This document shows positions 50,118 to 58,672 of a stretch of 64,000 nucleotides of DNA, in pieces (position 1 is the stretch's first letter; each line of letters starts with the position of its first letter). This stretch comes from Actinoplanes aureus (GTDB taxonomy: Bacteria > Actinomycetota > Actinomycetes > Mycobacteriales > Micromonosporaceae): the NCBI RefSeq assembly GCF_015704865.1, contig NZ_JADQTO010000031.1, positions 50,208-114,207 on the forward strand. Direction: 5' to 3'. Below the pieces are notes generated by a model that ran no database searches, was not told the origin of the DNA, and saw nothing but the letters and a program-made list of their open reading frames with translations. Both the position numbers and the translations under genes were made by a program.

Positions 50118-51027
50118 GGATCTCTCGCGCACCCTGACGCAGCAGCGAGGCGGCCACCGACGTACCCAGCACGACGGGGTCGGTGGCCCACTCGTGGGCG
50201 TCCAGCACGGTCTTGCCGTCCAGGCTGATCACCCGGGCGCGCAGGCTGATCCGCCCGTCCGGCTCGGTGCGCGCGTAACCACCGATCGGCGAGTGGCAAC
50301 TGCCCTGGAGGATGTGCAGCATCGTGCGCTCGGCCTCGGTCTCGACGGCGGTCCGCTGGTCACCGAGCACGGCGGCGATCTCCAGCGCCGCAGCGTCCTC
50401 CTGGCGGCACTGCAGCACCAGCGTGCCGGAGCCGACGGCCGGCACGAAGGTGTCGGTGCCGATCGGGTGGGTGATCCGGTGCGGCTGGCCGATCCGGTGC
50501 AGGCCGGAGACGGCGAGCAGCAGCGCGTCGTACTCGCCGGCGTCCAGACGGGCCAGGCGGGAATTGGCATTCCCGCGGATCGGCACGGCGGTCAGCTGCG
50601 GGTAGTGCAGCGCGAGCTGGGCGATGCGGCGTACGGCCGAAGTGCCGATCCGCGATCCCGGAGGCAGTTCCCCGATCGGTACGCCGGACGGGTGCACCAG
50701 GCAGTCGCGTACGTCGTCGCGTTCCAGGTAGGCGGCGAACACCGTGCCGGCCGGCGCCGGGCGGTCACCGGGCACGTCCTTGACGCAGTGCACGGCCAGG
50801 TCAGCCCGCCCGTCCAGCAGCGCCTGGTCCACCTCCTTGGTGAAGGCACCCTTGCCACCCAGCTCGGACAGCGCGCCCTGCCAGCGGTCACCGCTGGTGG
50901 TCAGCGGCACCACCTCGACAGTGATCTCCGGACGCCGTTCGGCGAGCATCCGGCGGACCCGTTCGACCTGAGCGAGCGCCATGGGTGAGGAGCGGGTTCC
51001 GATACGCAGCAAGCGGGAAGCGGACAC
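50107..51027 (-). CDS. hemC: Hydroxymethylbilane synthase (porphobilinogen deaminase)
   Basis: A 306-residue enzyme joining four porphobilinogens into hydroxymethylbilane. Substrate- and cofactor-binding residues are present: IGTRSSPMALAQ, GGKGAFTKE, KDVP with catalytic Asp, GTSAVRR, and the dipyrromethane Cys in GSCHSPIGGYA. Two motifs differ from the usual: HCVKDVP (usually HSLKD) and RGNANSRL (usually RGNVDTRL). All catalytic residues are kept, so it should be active; it may be a second copy, as hemA/hemB/hemD are not adjacent. Divergent from DUF2252. Confidence 0.92.
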   Translation of the reverse strand: MSASRLLRIGTRSSPMALAQVERVRRMLAERRPEITVEVVPLTTSGDRWQGALSELGGKGAFTKEVDQALLDGRADLAVHCVKDVPGDRPAPAGTVFAAYLERDDVRDCLVHPSGVPIGELPPGSRIGTSAVRRIAQLALHYPQLTAVPIRGNANSRLARLDAGEYDALLLAVSGLHRIGQPHRITHPIGTDTFVPAVGSGTLVLQCRQEDAAALEIAAVLGDQRTAVETEAERTMLHILQGSCHSPIGGYARTEPDGRISLRARVISLDGKTVLDAHEWATDPVVLGTSVAASLLRQGAREILTA

Positions 51028-51050
51028 AGCGGAAAGAGTAGCGTGATCGC

Positions 51051-52352
51051 ATGGGCTCTCAGTCTCGTGCCGACCTCATCATCGACGTCCTGACCCGTGA
51101 ATTCGGCGCGCTGATGGCAGTCGATCCGAGCGCGTTCCGCCGCAAGTTCCGGAAGATGGCGGCCTCGCCGTTCGCCTTCTACCGGGGCAGCGCCTCGCTG
51201 TTCTACGCCGACCTGGTCGGTGACTACCGCGACGACAGCTACCTCGACGAGCGGACCAGCCGGGTGTGGATCCACGGTGACCTGCACGCCGAGAACTTCG
51301 GCACCTACATGAACTCCTCGGGTCACCTGGTCTTCAACGTCAACGACTTCGACGAGGCGTACGTCGGCCCGTTCACCTGGGACCTGAAACGGTTCGCGGC
51401 GAGCGTCGCCCTGATCGGGTATTCGAAGGCGCTCTCCGACGACAACATCACGGCGCTGGTGAGGACGTTCGCCGGTTCGTACCTCACCGAGCTGCGGGCC
51501 ATCGCGCTCGGCGGCGACGACGCGATCGGCTCGATCACGCTGGCGAACGCGGCCGGCGTACTGCGGCGGGTGCTCCAGCGGGCCCGGCTCAACACCCGGG
51601 TCGAGCTGTTGGCCGGGCAGACGACGATCGACGACTACGAGCGCCGGTTCTCCCTCGGTGACGGCGTCTACGAGGTCGACGCGGACGCCGAGGCCCGGGT
51701 CAGGGCGGCGTTCGACCGCTACCTGGGCACGTTGCCGGAGGGGACCCGGCCGGTGTCGACCAACATCAAGGACATCAAGCTGCGCAAGGGCGTGGGTATC
51801 GGCTCGGCCGGGCTGCCGTCGTACAACATGCTGCTCGAGGGGCACACCGAGGCGCTCGAGAACGACGTGATCATCTACATGAAGCAGGCGCAGGTGCCGG
51901 CCGTCGCCCGGTGGATCGACGACGAGCGGGTCCGGTCCTATTTCGAGCACCAGGGGCACCGGACCGCCGAGTCGCAGCGGGCGTTGCAGGCGAACGCCGA
52001 CCCGTGGCTGGGGTTCACCGAGCTGGAGGGGGTCGGTCAGCTGGTCGCCGAGGTCTCGCCGTACGCGGCCGACCTGGACTGGTCGGACGTGAACGAGCCG
52101 GAGGAGCTGACCGGGGTGATCACCGACCTGGGCCGGGCGGTGGCCCGGATGCACTCGGTCGCCGACGACGAGTCCAGCCACGACCTGGTCGACTTCTCCA
52201 CCGAGGAGGCGATCGTCGCGGTGGTCGACAAGGACGAGGCCGGTTTCGTCCGGCATCTGGTGGAGTTCGCGCACAAGTACGGTGACCAGGCGCGCGATGA
52301 CCATCAGGACTTCGTCGACGTGTTCCGCAACGGCCGCCTCCCCGGCCTCTGA
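51051..52352 (+). CDS. DUF2252-family protein (kinase-like fold)
   Basis: A 433-residue cytoplasmic protein of the DUF2252 family: PFAFYRGSA at the start, WIHGDLHAENFG and FDEAYVGPFTWDLKRFAAS (aminoglycoside-kinase-like catalytic and metal motifs), and a C-terminal helical half. The fold is phosphotransferase-like; no substrate is known for the family. It diverges from hemC (23 bp gap) and ends directly against the first anti-sigma-like gene on the other strand, with no gap. Confidence 0.88.
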   Translation: MGSQSRADLIIDVLTREFGALMAVDPSAFRRKFRKMAASPFAFYRGSASLFYADLVGDYRDDSYLDERTSRVWIHGDLHAENFGTYMNSSGHLVFNVNDFDEAYVGPFTWDLKRFAASVALIGYSKALSDDNITALVRTFAGSYLTELRAIALGGDDAIGSITLANAAGVLRRVLQRARLNTRVELLAGQTTIDDYERRFSLGDGVYEVDADAEARVRAAFDRYLGTLPEGTRPVSTNIKDIKLRKGVGIGSAGLPSYNMLLEGHTEALENDVIIYMKQAQVPAVARWIDDERVRSYFEHQGHRTAESQRALQANADPWLGFTELEGVGQLVAEVSPYAADLDWSDVNEPEELTGVITDLGRAVARMHSVADDESSHDLVDFSTEEAIVAVVDKDEAGFVRHLVEFAHKYGDQARDDHQDFVDVFRNGRLPGL

Positions 52353-53318
52353 TCAGCCTCGTACGGTCAGGTAAGCCGCTGCACTGCGGCCCTCGGCGTC
52401 GTCGTCCGGCTCGATCGCCATGTGCACGGTCTTGCGGGACGGGTAGCTGAGCGAGACCGGTTTCGGGTCGCGCGGGGAGCACTGCAATGTGGCCTTTTTG
52501 ACGACGGTGTCCAGGTCTCCGTCCGGGCCGATCGTGAGGGTCGCGGTGCCGAACCCGACGCACACCGCCCGGACCTGGTAGTTCTGCGGTTCGGCGGTGG
52601 TGTGCCCCTCGCCCTGCCCGCCGTCCTCCATGAAGAACGCGGCCCGCGTCCGCATCCCGGCCGGGTCGGCGCCGAGGGCGTTCTGAGCCTGCTGCTCCCA
52701 CCAGGCCTCATCGGACTGCGCCAGCTGGGCCTGCCACCCGAAAGCGGCCCGCCCAGGTCCGGCCACCTCCGGCTCGATCTGCACCATCAACGTGCCGCTC
52801 GACCTAGCCATCACGACCGGCACCGTCAGGACCGTCGTCGAGGTAGCGTCGCAGGGCACGGTCACCACCTGCGCCACCGGATCCGTACCGACATTCCCAC
52901 TGAGAACCGAGACCGCCATGGAGCCGGAGCCGTAACAGACCATCCGAACCTCGTAGGTCCCGCCGAGCAGTGCCCGGTTCGACTGCTTCGGTCCAGAGCC
53001 GGTGTTGGTGATGATCTCACCGAGTCCAGGCTGCTGCGGGTCGCTGATCCCCAGGGCCTCGGCCACCCGGGCTTGTAGCGTCTCGACCGAATAGGTGGGT
53101 GCTTCGGACGCCGGTGTCACCGCCGGCACCGTGTTCTGGTCCGGCCGAATCACCGCAACCAGCCCGGCCACCGCCAGCACCGCGACAGCCGCGGCACCGG
53201 ACAACACGGCCCGGCGGCGTCGCACCGCCCGCCGCAGCGGCTCGGTGCCCGGCGGCCGAACCGTGGGCAGCGTCCCGGCACGCAGATCCGCGAAGAGTTC
53301 CTCGATCTGATCGGTCAT
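52353..53318 (-). CDS. Membrane protein of ECF cassette 1 (probable anti-sigma factor)
   Basis: A 321-residue single-pass protein. The short cytoplasmic start (MTDQIEELFADLRAGTLPTVRPPG, with a basic RRAVRRRR) precedes a transmembrane helix (about 41-59), and a long outer part with paired Cys (MVCYG, VPCDA, AVCVG, LQCSP) in two similar beta-like halves. The ATG overlaps the sigma gene's stop by 4 nt. No HxxxCxxC zinc anti-sigma motif is present. The anti-sigma role is inferred from position and topology. A homologous gene is in cassette 2. Confidence 0.72.
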   Translation of the reverse strand: MTDQIEELFADLRAGTLPTVRPPGTEPLRRAVRRRRAVLSGAAAVAVLAVAGLVAVIRPDQNTVPAVTPASEAPTYSVETLQARVAEALGISDPQQPGLGEIITNTGSGPKQSNRALLGGTYEVRMVCYGSGSMAVSVLSGNVGTDPVAQVVTVPCDATSTTVLTVPVVMARSSGTLMVQIEPEVAGPGRAAFGWQAQLAQSDEAWWEQQAQNALGADPAGMRTRAAFFMEDGGQGEGHTTAEPQNYQVRAVCVGFGTATLTIGPDGDLDTVVKKATLQCSPRDPKPVSLSYPSRKTVHMAIEPDDDAEGRSAAAYLTVRG

Positions 53319-53845
53319 CGCGCACCTCCAGCGAGTTCGACGGCGAGCGCGGCACGCCCCCGAGACAACCAGGACTTCACGGTCCCAATGGCGACGCCCT
53401 CCCGCTGGGCGATCTCGGCCACCGGCATGTCGCCCATGTAGTGCAGCACCATCGCCCGGCGGTGGTTGTCCGGCAGGGCACCGAGCGCGGCGACCAGGGC
53501 AACCCGCTCCGGCCCCGGCCCGTCGGACTGCGGCTCGATCCGGGCCTGCCGCCGCACGAAGCTCAGCGCGGTCCGAGCCCGGCGCCACCGGCTGACGGCC
53601 AGGTTCCAGGCGACCCGGCGGATCCAGGCGACCGGGTCGTCGTACCCGGCGACGGTGTTCCACCTGACCAGAGCGCGGTAGAACGCCTCCTGGACCACGT
53701 CGTGCGCCTCCTGGCGATCCCCGAAGTAGGCGTAGAGCTGCACAGTCAGATCGGCGTAGTGGGCGGCGTACACCTCGTCGAAGGACGGCGGGTCATGGTG
53801 CACGGCGATCCGCGTCTCCGATTCGCTGCTGGCGATGGCTGTCAC
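53315..53845 (-). CDS. ECF sigma factor, cassette 1
   Basis: A 176-residue extracytoplasmic-function sigma factor. Region 2 is at about 25-90 (YAYFGDRQEAHDVVQEAFYRAL-like, VAWIRRVAWNLAVSRWRR), and region 4 at about 118-170 (ALPDNHRRAMVLHYMGDM, then AIGTVKSWLSRGRAAL). It starts with GTG 53845, only 6 nt after the -10 box of its promoter, so a leaderless transcript is likely. It is translationally coupled to the anti-sigma-like gene. It is about three-quarters identical to the sigma factor of cassette 2. Confidence 0.92.
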   Translation of the reverse strand: MTAIASSESETRIAVHHDPPSFDEVYAAHYADLTVQLYAYFGDRQEAHDVVQEAFYRALVRWNTVAGYDDPVAWIRRVAWNLAVSRWRRARTALSFVRRQARIEPQSDGPGPERVALVAALGALPDNHRRAMVLHYMGDMPVAEIAQREGVAIGTVKSWLSRGRAALAVELAGGAR

Positions 53846-53851
53846 GGCGAC

Positions 53852-53880
53852 TACACGCCCGGACCCGGCGGCCGGTTGCG
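53852..53880 (-). promoter_or_regulatory. ECF-type promoter of cassette 1
   Basis: On the minus strand: -35 CGCAAC (53880-53875), 17-bp spacer, -10 CGTGTA (53857-53852), then 6 nt to the GTG start at 53845. The same elements and geometry precede cassette 2. This fits autoregulation by these sigma factors; the spacing implies little or no 5' UTR. Confidence 0.72.
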
Positions 53881-53909
53881 CCCGGCCGCCGGATTCTATG
53901 GACGTGCGC

Positions 53910-54896
53910 TCACCGGATGTGCAGGGCCCAGCCGGTCTCCGCCCGCTCCCCGGCGCCGGCCCGGTAGCGACCCCAGAACTCCACGTTCTTGCCCAACGGC
54001 TTCTCGATCACGAATTCCCGCCGGCGAGGCGGCCACGAGCACTCGACCGAGTGCTCGGCCAGCACTTTGCCGCCGCGCCGGATCTGCAGACCGTAGGTGC
54101 CCTTGCCGCGACAGGCCATGGCCAGGATGTACCGCTCGCCGGCCGGGAACTCGGCCTTCCCGCTCTCGATGTGGAAGCTGCCGTCGAAGGGCTCGTTCTC
54201 CGGTGCGCCGCCGCCGAATCGGGTGTTGCCGGCGTCGTCCAGGCCGACGAGTGCCGCAACGCTGGCGGCGATGTCGTTGGGCGCCAGCGAGGCCCCACCC
54301 TCCGCGGTCACCCGATAGGCGAAACCGGCTCGGCCGGCCGCACTCCCCGCGCTCTCCAGCCGGAAGGTCAGGACATTCGCGAGACTTGCGTTGATCTTGC
54401 GGGTAACCGGAGCCGGAGCCGCTCCGCACGACAGCGGCACCCGTGCCAGCTCCACATCCTCGAAGCGATTACCGAGATCGCCCGTGACGTCGCCGGTCAC
54501 CACCAGGGTGATCTGCCCAGCGCCGACGCAGGCCGCCCGGAGCACCAGGCGCGGCATGACCATCGACTCCGTACGCCGGTAGCCCGCGGCCACCGGCGCC
54601 GCGACGTCGAACCCCGCCCCGGCGTCGGTGATCCCGGCGAGCGCGTCCGCGGCGAACTGCTCCGAGCCGATCGACGGCGACGGGCTGATAGCGGCCGGCG
54701 TCTTCTCCGTACCGGGCCGGTCCACCAGCACGAACGCTCCACCGACGGCGACCAGCACGGCACACGCCGACGCGGCGGCCTTCGTTACGCGGCGCCGCCG
54801 GACGGTCCGCCGCGCCGCCTCGGCACCCGGCGGCCGGATCTCGCGAACCGCGCTCTCGCGCAGGTCGGTGAGGAGCTCCTCCAGCATGTCGCTCAC
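53910..54896 (-). CDS. Membrane protein of ECF cassette 2 (probable anti-sigma factor)
   Basis: A 328-residue paralogue of the cassette 1 membrane protein in layout: short cytoplasmic start (MLEELLTDLRES region, basic RRTVRRRR), a transmembrane helix (about 42-60), and a Cys-paired outer domain (AACVG, LSCGA, MACRG, VECSW) in two halves. The outer domains have diverged much more than the sigma factors, suggesting different signals. GTG 54896 overlaps the sigma stop (GTGA). No zinc anti-sigma motif is present. Confidence 0.7.
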   Translation of the reverse strand: MSDMLEELLTDLRESAVREIRPPGAEAARRTVRRRRVTKAAASACAVLVAVGGAFVLVDRPGTEKTPAAISPSPSIGSEQFAADALAGITDAGAGFDVAAPVAAGYRRTESMVMPRLVLRAACVGAGQITLVVTGDVTGDLGNRFEDVELARVPLSCGAAPAPVTRKINASLANVLTFRLESAGSAAGRAGFAYRVTAEGGASLAPNDIAASVAALVGLDDAGNTRFGGGAPENEPFDGSFHIESGKAEFPAGERYILAMACRGKGTYGLQIRRGGKVLAEHSVECSWPPRRREFVIEKPLGKNVEFWGRYRAGAGERAETGWALHIR

Positions 54897-55420
54897 AGCG
54901 ACCCTCCGATCAGCTGGGCGGCGAGCGCTGCACGGCCCCGGGACAGCCAGGACCGTACGGTCCCCTCGGCCACCCGTTCCCGGCCGGCGATCTCGGCGAT
55001 CGGCAGGTCGGCCAGGTAGTGCAGGACGATGGCGCGCCGCTGGGTGGGTGGCAGCGTGCCGAGGGCCGCCAGCAGGGCGACCCGTTCCGGGCCCGGCCCG
55101 TCGGTCTGCGGCTCGGCCGGCCGCTGCCGGCGCAGGAAGTTCAGCGCGGTACGGGTCCGGCGCCACCGGCTGACGGCCAGGTTCCAGGCCACCCGACGGA
55201 TCCAGGCGACCGGGTCGTCGTACCCCGCGATGCTGTTCCACCGGGCCAGCGCACGGCAGAACGCCTCCTGAGCCACGTCCTGCGCCTCCTGCCGGTCCCC
55301 GAAGTACGCGTAGAGCTGCACCGCCAGATCCGTGTAGTGGGCGGCGTACACCTCGTCGAACGACGGCGGCGGATCGTCTCGGACAGTGATGGGTTTCTCC
55401 GGATCGGCGATGGCGGTCAC
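54893..55420 (-). CDS. ECF sigma factor, cassette 2
   Basis: A 175-residue ECF sigma factor closely related to cassette 1: shared PSFDEVYAAHY, QLYAYFGDRQEA, WIRRVAWNLAVSRWRR, and TVRSWLSRGRAAL. Start GTG 55420, 6 nt after its -10 box; a longer upstream reading is not supported. It diverges from nuoC, 64 bp away. The promoter-recognising helices are nearly the same as in the paralogue, so cross-regulation is expected. Confidence 0.92.
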   Translation of the reverse strand: MTAIADPEKPITVRDDPPPSFDEVYAAHYTDLAVQLYAYFGDRQEAQDVAQEAFCRALARWNSIAGYDDPVAWIRRVAWNLAVSRWRRTRTALNFLRRQRPAEPQTDGPGPERVALLAALGTLPPTQRRAIVLHYLADLPIAEIAGRERVAEGTVRSWLSRGRAALAAQLIGGSL

Positions 55421-55426
55421 GAGGAC

Positions 55427-55455
55427 TACACGCCTGTGCCCGGCGGAACGTTGCG
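55427..55455 (-). promoter_or_regulatory. ECF-type promoter of cassette 2
   Basis: On the minus strand: CGCAAC (55455-55450), 17-bp spacer, CGTGTA (55432-55427), then 6 nt to GTG 55420. It matches the cassette 1 promoter in both boxes and both distances, including the bases GCCGGG in the spacer. The nuoC start is on the other side, 30 bp away. Confidence 0.72.
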
Positions 55456-55484
55456 GACGAGGATCGGACCCTAGGATGACCTCC

Positions 55485-56180
55485 ATGACGCCCGAAGAGG
55501 TCGGTGACCGGCTGGTCGCCCTGCTGGCGACGGACGATCCGGACACCGGCGCCGTCACCGCCGAGGTCTCCGGTGGCGGCCCGGGCCACGCCCGAGCCGT
55601 GGTCGACGTGCCGGTGGCCCGCTGGTGGTTCGCCGCCGAGGCGGCCCGCGACGCCGGGGCGCTGGGCTGCGACTTCTTCGACTGGCTCTCCGCGGTGGAC
55701 GAGCTCGACGACGGGCTGTCCGTGGTCGCGCACCTCTGGTCGACCCGGCGCCGGCACGGGCTGCTGTTGCGTACCCGGGTGCCCCGCATCGACCCGGTCG
55801 TCGAGTCCGTCGTGGACCTGTACCCAGGCGCCGCCTGGCACGAGCGGGAGACGCACGAGATGTTCGGCATCGATTTCGCCCGGCATCCCGGCCTGCGCCC
55901 GCTGCTGCTGCCGCCGGAGTTCGAGGGACACCCGCTGCGCAAGGAGTTCGTGCTCGCCTCCCGGGTGGCCAAACCGTGGCCCGGCGCGAAGGAGCCCGGC
56001 GAGTCGGAGGCCGGCACAGCGAAGCGCGCCCCGATGCGCCCGCCCGGCGTCCCCGACCCGAACGAGTGGGGTCCGCTCAAGGGCAAGGTGCCGCCCGAGA
56101 AGCGCCCGGCAGGCGAAAGGCCGGCGCGAGCGGCAAGGCCGGCGGCGGAGAAGCCGAAGACCGACGGGGAGACCGACTGA
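55485..56180 (+). CDS. nuoC: NADH-quinone oxidoreductase subunit C-like
   Basis: A 231-residue NuoC, part of the peripheral arm near the quinone site. The core signature is WHERETHEMFGIDFARHPG and LLLPPEFEGHPLRKEF. The C-terminal 60 residues are a Pro/Lys/Ala-rich tail not found in most NuoC. Its stop overlaps the start of nuoH (TGATG). NuoD, normally next to or fused with NuoC, is missing here. ATG 55485 has AGGA at 9 nt; ATG 55476 is also possible. Confidence 0.93.
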   Translation: MTPEEVGDRLVALLATDDPDTGAVTAEVSGGGPGHARAVVDVPVARWWFAAEAARDAGALGCDFFDWLSAVDELDDGLSVVAHLWSTRRRHGLLLRTRVPRIDPVVESVVDLYPGAAWHERETHEMFGIDFARHPGLRPLLLPPEFEGHPLRKEFVLASRVAKPWPGAKEPGESEAGTAKRAPMRPPGVPDPNEWGPLKGKVPPEKRPAGERPARAARPAAEKPKTDGETD

Positions 56181-57136
56181 TGCCGCTCTGGCTCGATCTG
56201 CTGATCCGGGTCGCCGCCGTGATGGCCGGCTTCCTCGTCCTGCCGTTGGTCATCGGCCAGGCCGAGCACAAGGTGATGGCGCACATGCAGGGCCGGGTCG
56301 GCCCGATGTACGCGGGCGCCTTCCACGGCTGGGCCCAGCTCATCGCCGACGGGGTGAAGTTCGTCCAGAAGGAGGACATCACCCCGCGCGACGCGGACCG
56401 TACCGTCTTCCGGCTCGCCCCGATCGTCGCGCTCTTCCCGTACCTCGTGGTCATCCTGACCATCCCCCTGGGGCCTGGCCTGGTCGCGCAGAGCCTGGAC
56501 ATCGGCTTGTTCCTGGTCCTGGCGGTCCTCGGGATCGGCGTGGTGGCCGTGCTGATGTCCGCGTGGGCCTCGGCCAACAAGTACAGCCTGCTCGGCGGCG
56601 TCCGCGGCGCCGCCCAGCTGCTCGCCTACGAGCTGCCGCTGGTGCTGGCCGCGGCCAGCGTCGCGATGGCCGCCGGCACGCTCAGCCTGCCCGGCATCGT
56701 CGAGGCCTGGCGGCCCTGGTGGCTGATCTGGCAGGCGCCGGCCGCGTTCATCTTCTTCATCGCCGGCCTCGCCGAGATCCGGCGCCCACCGTTCGACATG
56801 CCGATCGCCGACTCCGAGCTGGTCTTCGGCTACATGACCGAGTACACCGGCCTGCGCTTCGCCTTCTTCCTGCTGGCCGAGTACGTCGGCATCGTCGTCA
56901 TCGCCGCGCTCACCACGGTCCTCTTCCTCGGCGGCTGGCACGGACCCTTCGAGGAGCAACTCGGCTGGCTCTGGACGCTGCTGAAGATCTTCGCGCTGTC
57001 CTTCGTCATCATCTGGTTCCGGGTCAGCTATCCCCGCCTGCGCGAGGACCAGCTCCAGCGCCTCTGCTGGCTCATCCTGGTCCCGCTGGCCCTGGCCCAG
57101 CTCGTCCTCACCGCCGCAGTCAAGTCACTGCTCTAG
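56180..57136 (+). CDS. nuoH: NADH-quinone oxidoreductase subunit H-like
   Basis: A 318-residue membrane subunit with about eight helices, linking the quinone cavity to the proton channels. Signature stretches: RVGPMYAGAFHGWAQLIADGVKF, PFDMPIADSELV, TEYTGLRFAFF, and RVSYPRLREDQL. The start is ATG 56180, overlapping nuoC's stop by one base. The quinone-facing acidic residues are in place by motif. The next gene (nuoI) follows after 56 bp, the largest gap inside this operon. Confidence 0.95.
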   Translation: MPLWLDLLIRVAAVMAGFLVLPLVIGQAEHKVMAHMQGRVGPMYAGAFHGWAQLIADGVKFVQKEDITPRDADRTVFRLAPIVALFPYLVVILTIPLGPGLVAQSLDIGLFLVLAVLGIGVVAVLMSAWASANKYSLLGGVRGAAQLLAYELPLVLAAASVAMAAGTLSLPGIVEAWRPWWLIWQAPAAFIFFIAGLAEIRRPPFDMPIADSELVFGYMTEYTGLRFAFFLLAEYVGIVVIAALTTVLFLGGWHGPFEEQLGWLWTLLKIFALSFVIIWFRVSYPRLREDQLQRLCWLILVPLALAQLVLTAAVKSLL

Positions 57137-57192
57137 AACATGTGGCGGGGCGAGGTCGCGTAGCGGGGCGTGACCGGGCAGGATATGCGCTT

Positions 57193-57834
57193 GTGAGTGA
57201 GAACGGCGACCGCATCGCGCCCGGCAAGGGTCTGCTCGACGGACTCGCTGTCACGTTCAAGACCATGACGCGGCGGTCCACCACCCAGCAGTACCCGGAC
57301 GTCGAGCCGGATCTCCCACCGCGCTCGCGCGGCGTGATCGCGCTGCTCGAGGAGAACTGCACGGTCTGCATGCTGTGTGCCCGCGAGTGCCCCGACTGGT
57401 GCATCTACATCGATTCGCACAAGGAGGAGGTCGTCGTCCCGGGCGCCGCGCGCGCCCGGCAGCGCAACGTGCTGGACAAGTTCGACATCGACTTCTCCCT
57501 CTGCATGTACTGCGGGATCTGCATCGAGGTCTGCCCGTTCGACGCGCTGCACTGGACGCCCGAGTTCGAGTACGCGGAGACCGACGTCCTCTCCCTGCTG
57601 CACGACAAGGACCGGCTGGGCGACTGGATGCGCACGGTCCCTCCGCCGCCGGCTCACGACGTGCTCGGGGAACCTTCCAAGGAGGAGGCCACCGCGGCAC
57701 GCAAGGCAGCAGGCCCGGGCGCGGCCACAGCCGCAAAAACCGCAAGACCAGCGGGGGTACGGGCTACGCCTCCCACGTCCGATCCAGGATCGCCCTCCGC
57801 CCCACCGGCTTCTGCGAAAGAGCCCGAGCGGTGA
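57193..57834 (+). CDS. nuoI: NADH-quinone oxidoreductase subunit I-like
   Basis: A 213-residue subunit with two 4Fe-4S ferredoxin-type clusters: CTVCMLCARECP and CMYCGICIEVCP, separated by the normal spacing. It passes electrons to NuoB. The C-terminal 50 residues are a low-complexity Ala/Pro/Lys tail. GTG 57193 is chosen because the reading begins with a plausible short N-terminus; the Shine-Dalgarno is weak. Its stop overlaps nuoJ's GTG (GTGA). Confidence 0.95.
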   Translation: MSENGDRIAPGKGLLDGLAVTFKTMTRRSTTQQYPDVEPDLPPRSRGVIALLEENCTVCMLCARECPDWCIYIDSHKEEVVVPGAARARQRNVLDKFDIDFSLCMYCGICIEVCPFDALHWTPEFEYAETDVLSLLHDKDRLGDWMRTVPPPPAHDVLGEPSKEEATAARKAAGPGAATAAKTARPAGVRATPPTSDPGSPSAPPASAKEPER

Positions 57835-58346
57835 CCGTCGCGGACGTGCTGCTGCTGGCCCTCGGCGCCATCGCGGTCGGATCCGGCGCGCTCGTCGTCA
57901 CCAGCACACATCTGGTCCGGTCCGGTTTCTACCTGGTGGTGAGCCTGGGCGCGATCGCCGGCCTCTACCTGGTGCTGGGCGCCGAGCTGGTCGCCTGGGT
58001 GCAGGTTCTGGTCTACGTCGGCGCGGTGGTCGTGCTGCTGCTGTTCGCGGTGATGCTGACCCGCGCCCCGATCGGCCCCTCCGCCGACCTGGATCGCCCG
58101 GCTCTCCCGGCAGCGGTGATCGGTGCCGGCGTCGGTCTCGGCCTGACCGCGCTCTTCGTCGACGCGTTCCGCTGGACGCGGTTCCCGAGCCCCGATCCGG
58201 GGACCGCGGAGCGGCTCGGCGAGCAGATCTTCGGCGCCTGGGTGCTGCCGTTCGAGGTGCTCTCCATCCTGCTGCTCTCCGCGCTGGTGGGCGCGATCGT
58301 GCTGTCCCGCCCCGACATCGGCGCACGGAAGGCGGAGGACGCGTGA
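57831..58346 (+). CDS. nuoJ: NADH-quinone oxidoreductase subunit J-like
   Basis: A 171-residue membrane subunit with about five helices. NuoJ signature: GLYLVLGAELVAWVQVLVYVGA, then VVLLLFAVMLT. It helps couple the quinone cavity to the pumps. It starts with GTG overlapping the nuoI stop, and ends overlapping the nuoK start. Confidence 0.94.
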   Translation: MTVADVLLLALGAIAVGSGALVVTSTHLVRSGFYLVVSLGAIAGLYLVLGAELVAWVQVLVYVGAVVVLLLFAVMLTRAPIGPSADLDRPALPAAVIGAGVGLGLTALFVDAFRWTRFPSPDPGTAERLGEQIFGAWVLPFEVLSILLLSALVGAIVLSRPDIGARKAEDA

Positions 58347-58672
58347 TGCACGTCGTCATCCCGTACGTGGTGGGTGCGCTGCTGTTCGCCCTGGGCGTCT
58401 ACGGCGTGCTGCGCCGGCGCAACGCGATCCTGGTGCTGATGGCGGTCGAGCTGATGCTCAACGCGGTCAACCTGATCCTGGTCACCGCCGACGTCTCGGT
58501 TCGTGCGGTGCTGCCCGGCACCGGGGGCGTCTTCGCGCTCTTCGTGATCGTGCTGGCCGCCGCCGAGGTGGGCGTCGGCCTCGCGATCGTCCTCCAGTTC
58601 TACCGGATGCGCCGGATCGTGGTCGTCGACGAAGTCCGGCTGGACACTGACGAGGAACGGGTGGCTGGGTGA
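58346..58672 (+). CDS. nuoK: NADH-quinone oxidoreductase subunit K-like
   Basis: A 108-residue, three-helix subunit. Conserved Glu in VLMAVELMLNAVNLI and in LAAAEVGVGLAIVL are the channel glutamates of NuoK/MrpC. Overlaps nuoJ by one base (TGATG) and nuoL by 4 nt (GTGA). Confidence 0.95.
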   Translation: MHVVIPYVVGALLFALGVYGVLRRRNAILVLMAVELMLNAVNLILVTADVSVRAVLPGTGGVFALFVIVLAAAEVGVGLAIVLQFYRMRRIVVVDEVRLDTDEERVAG

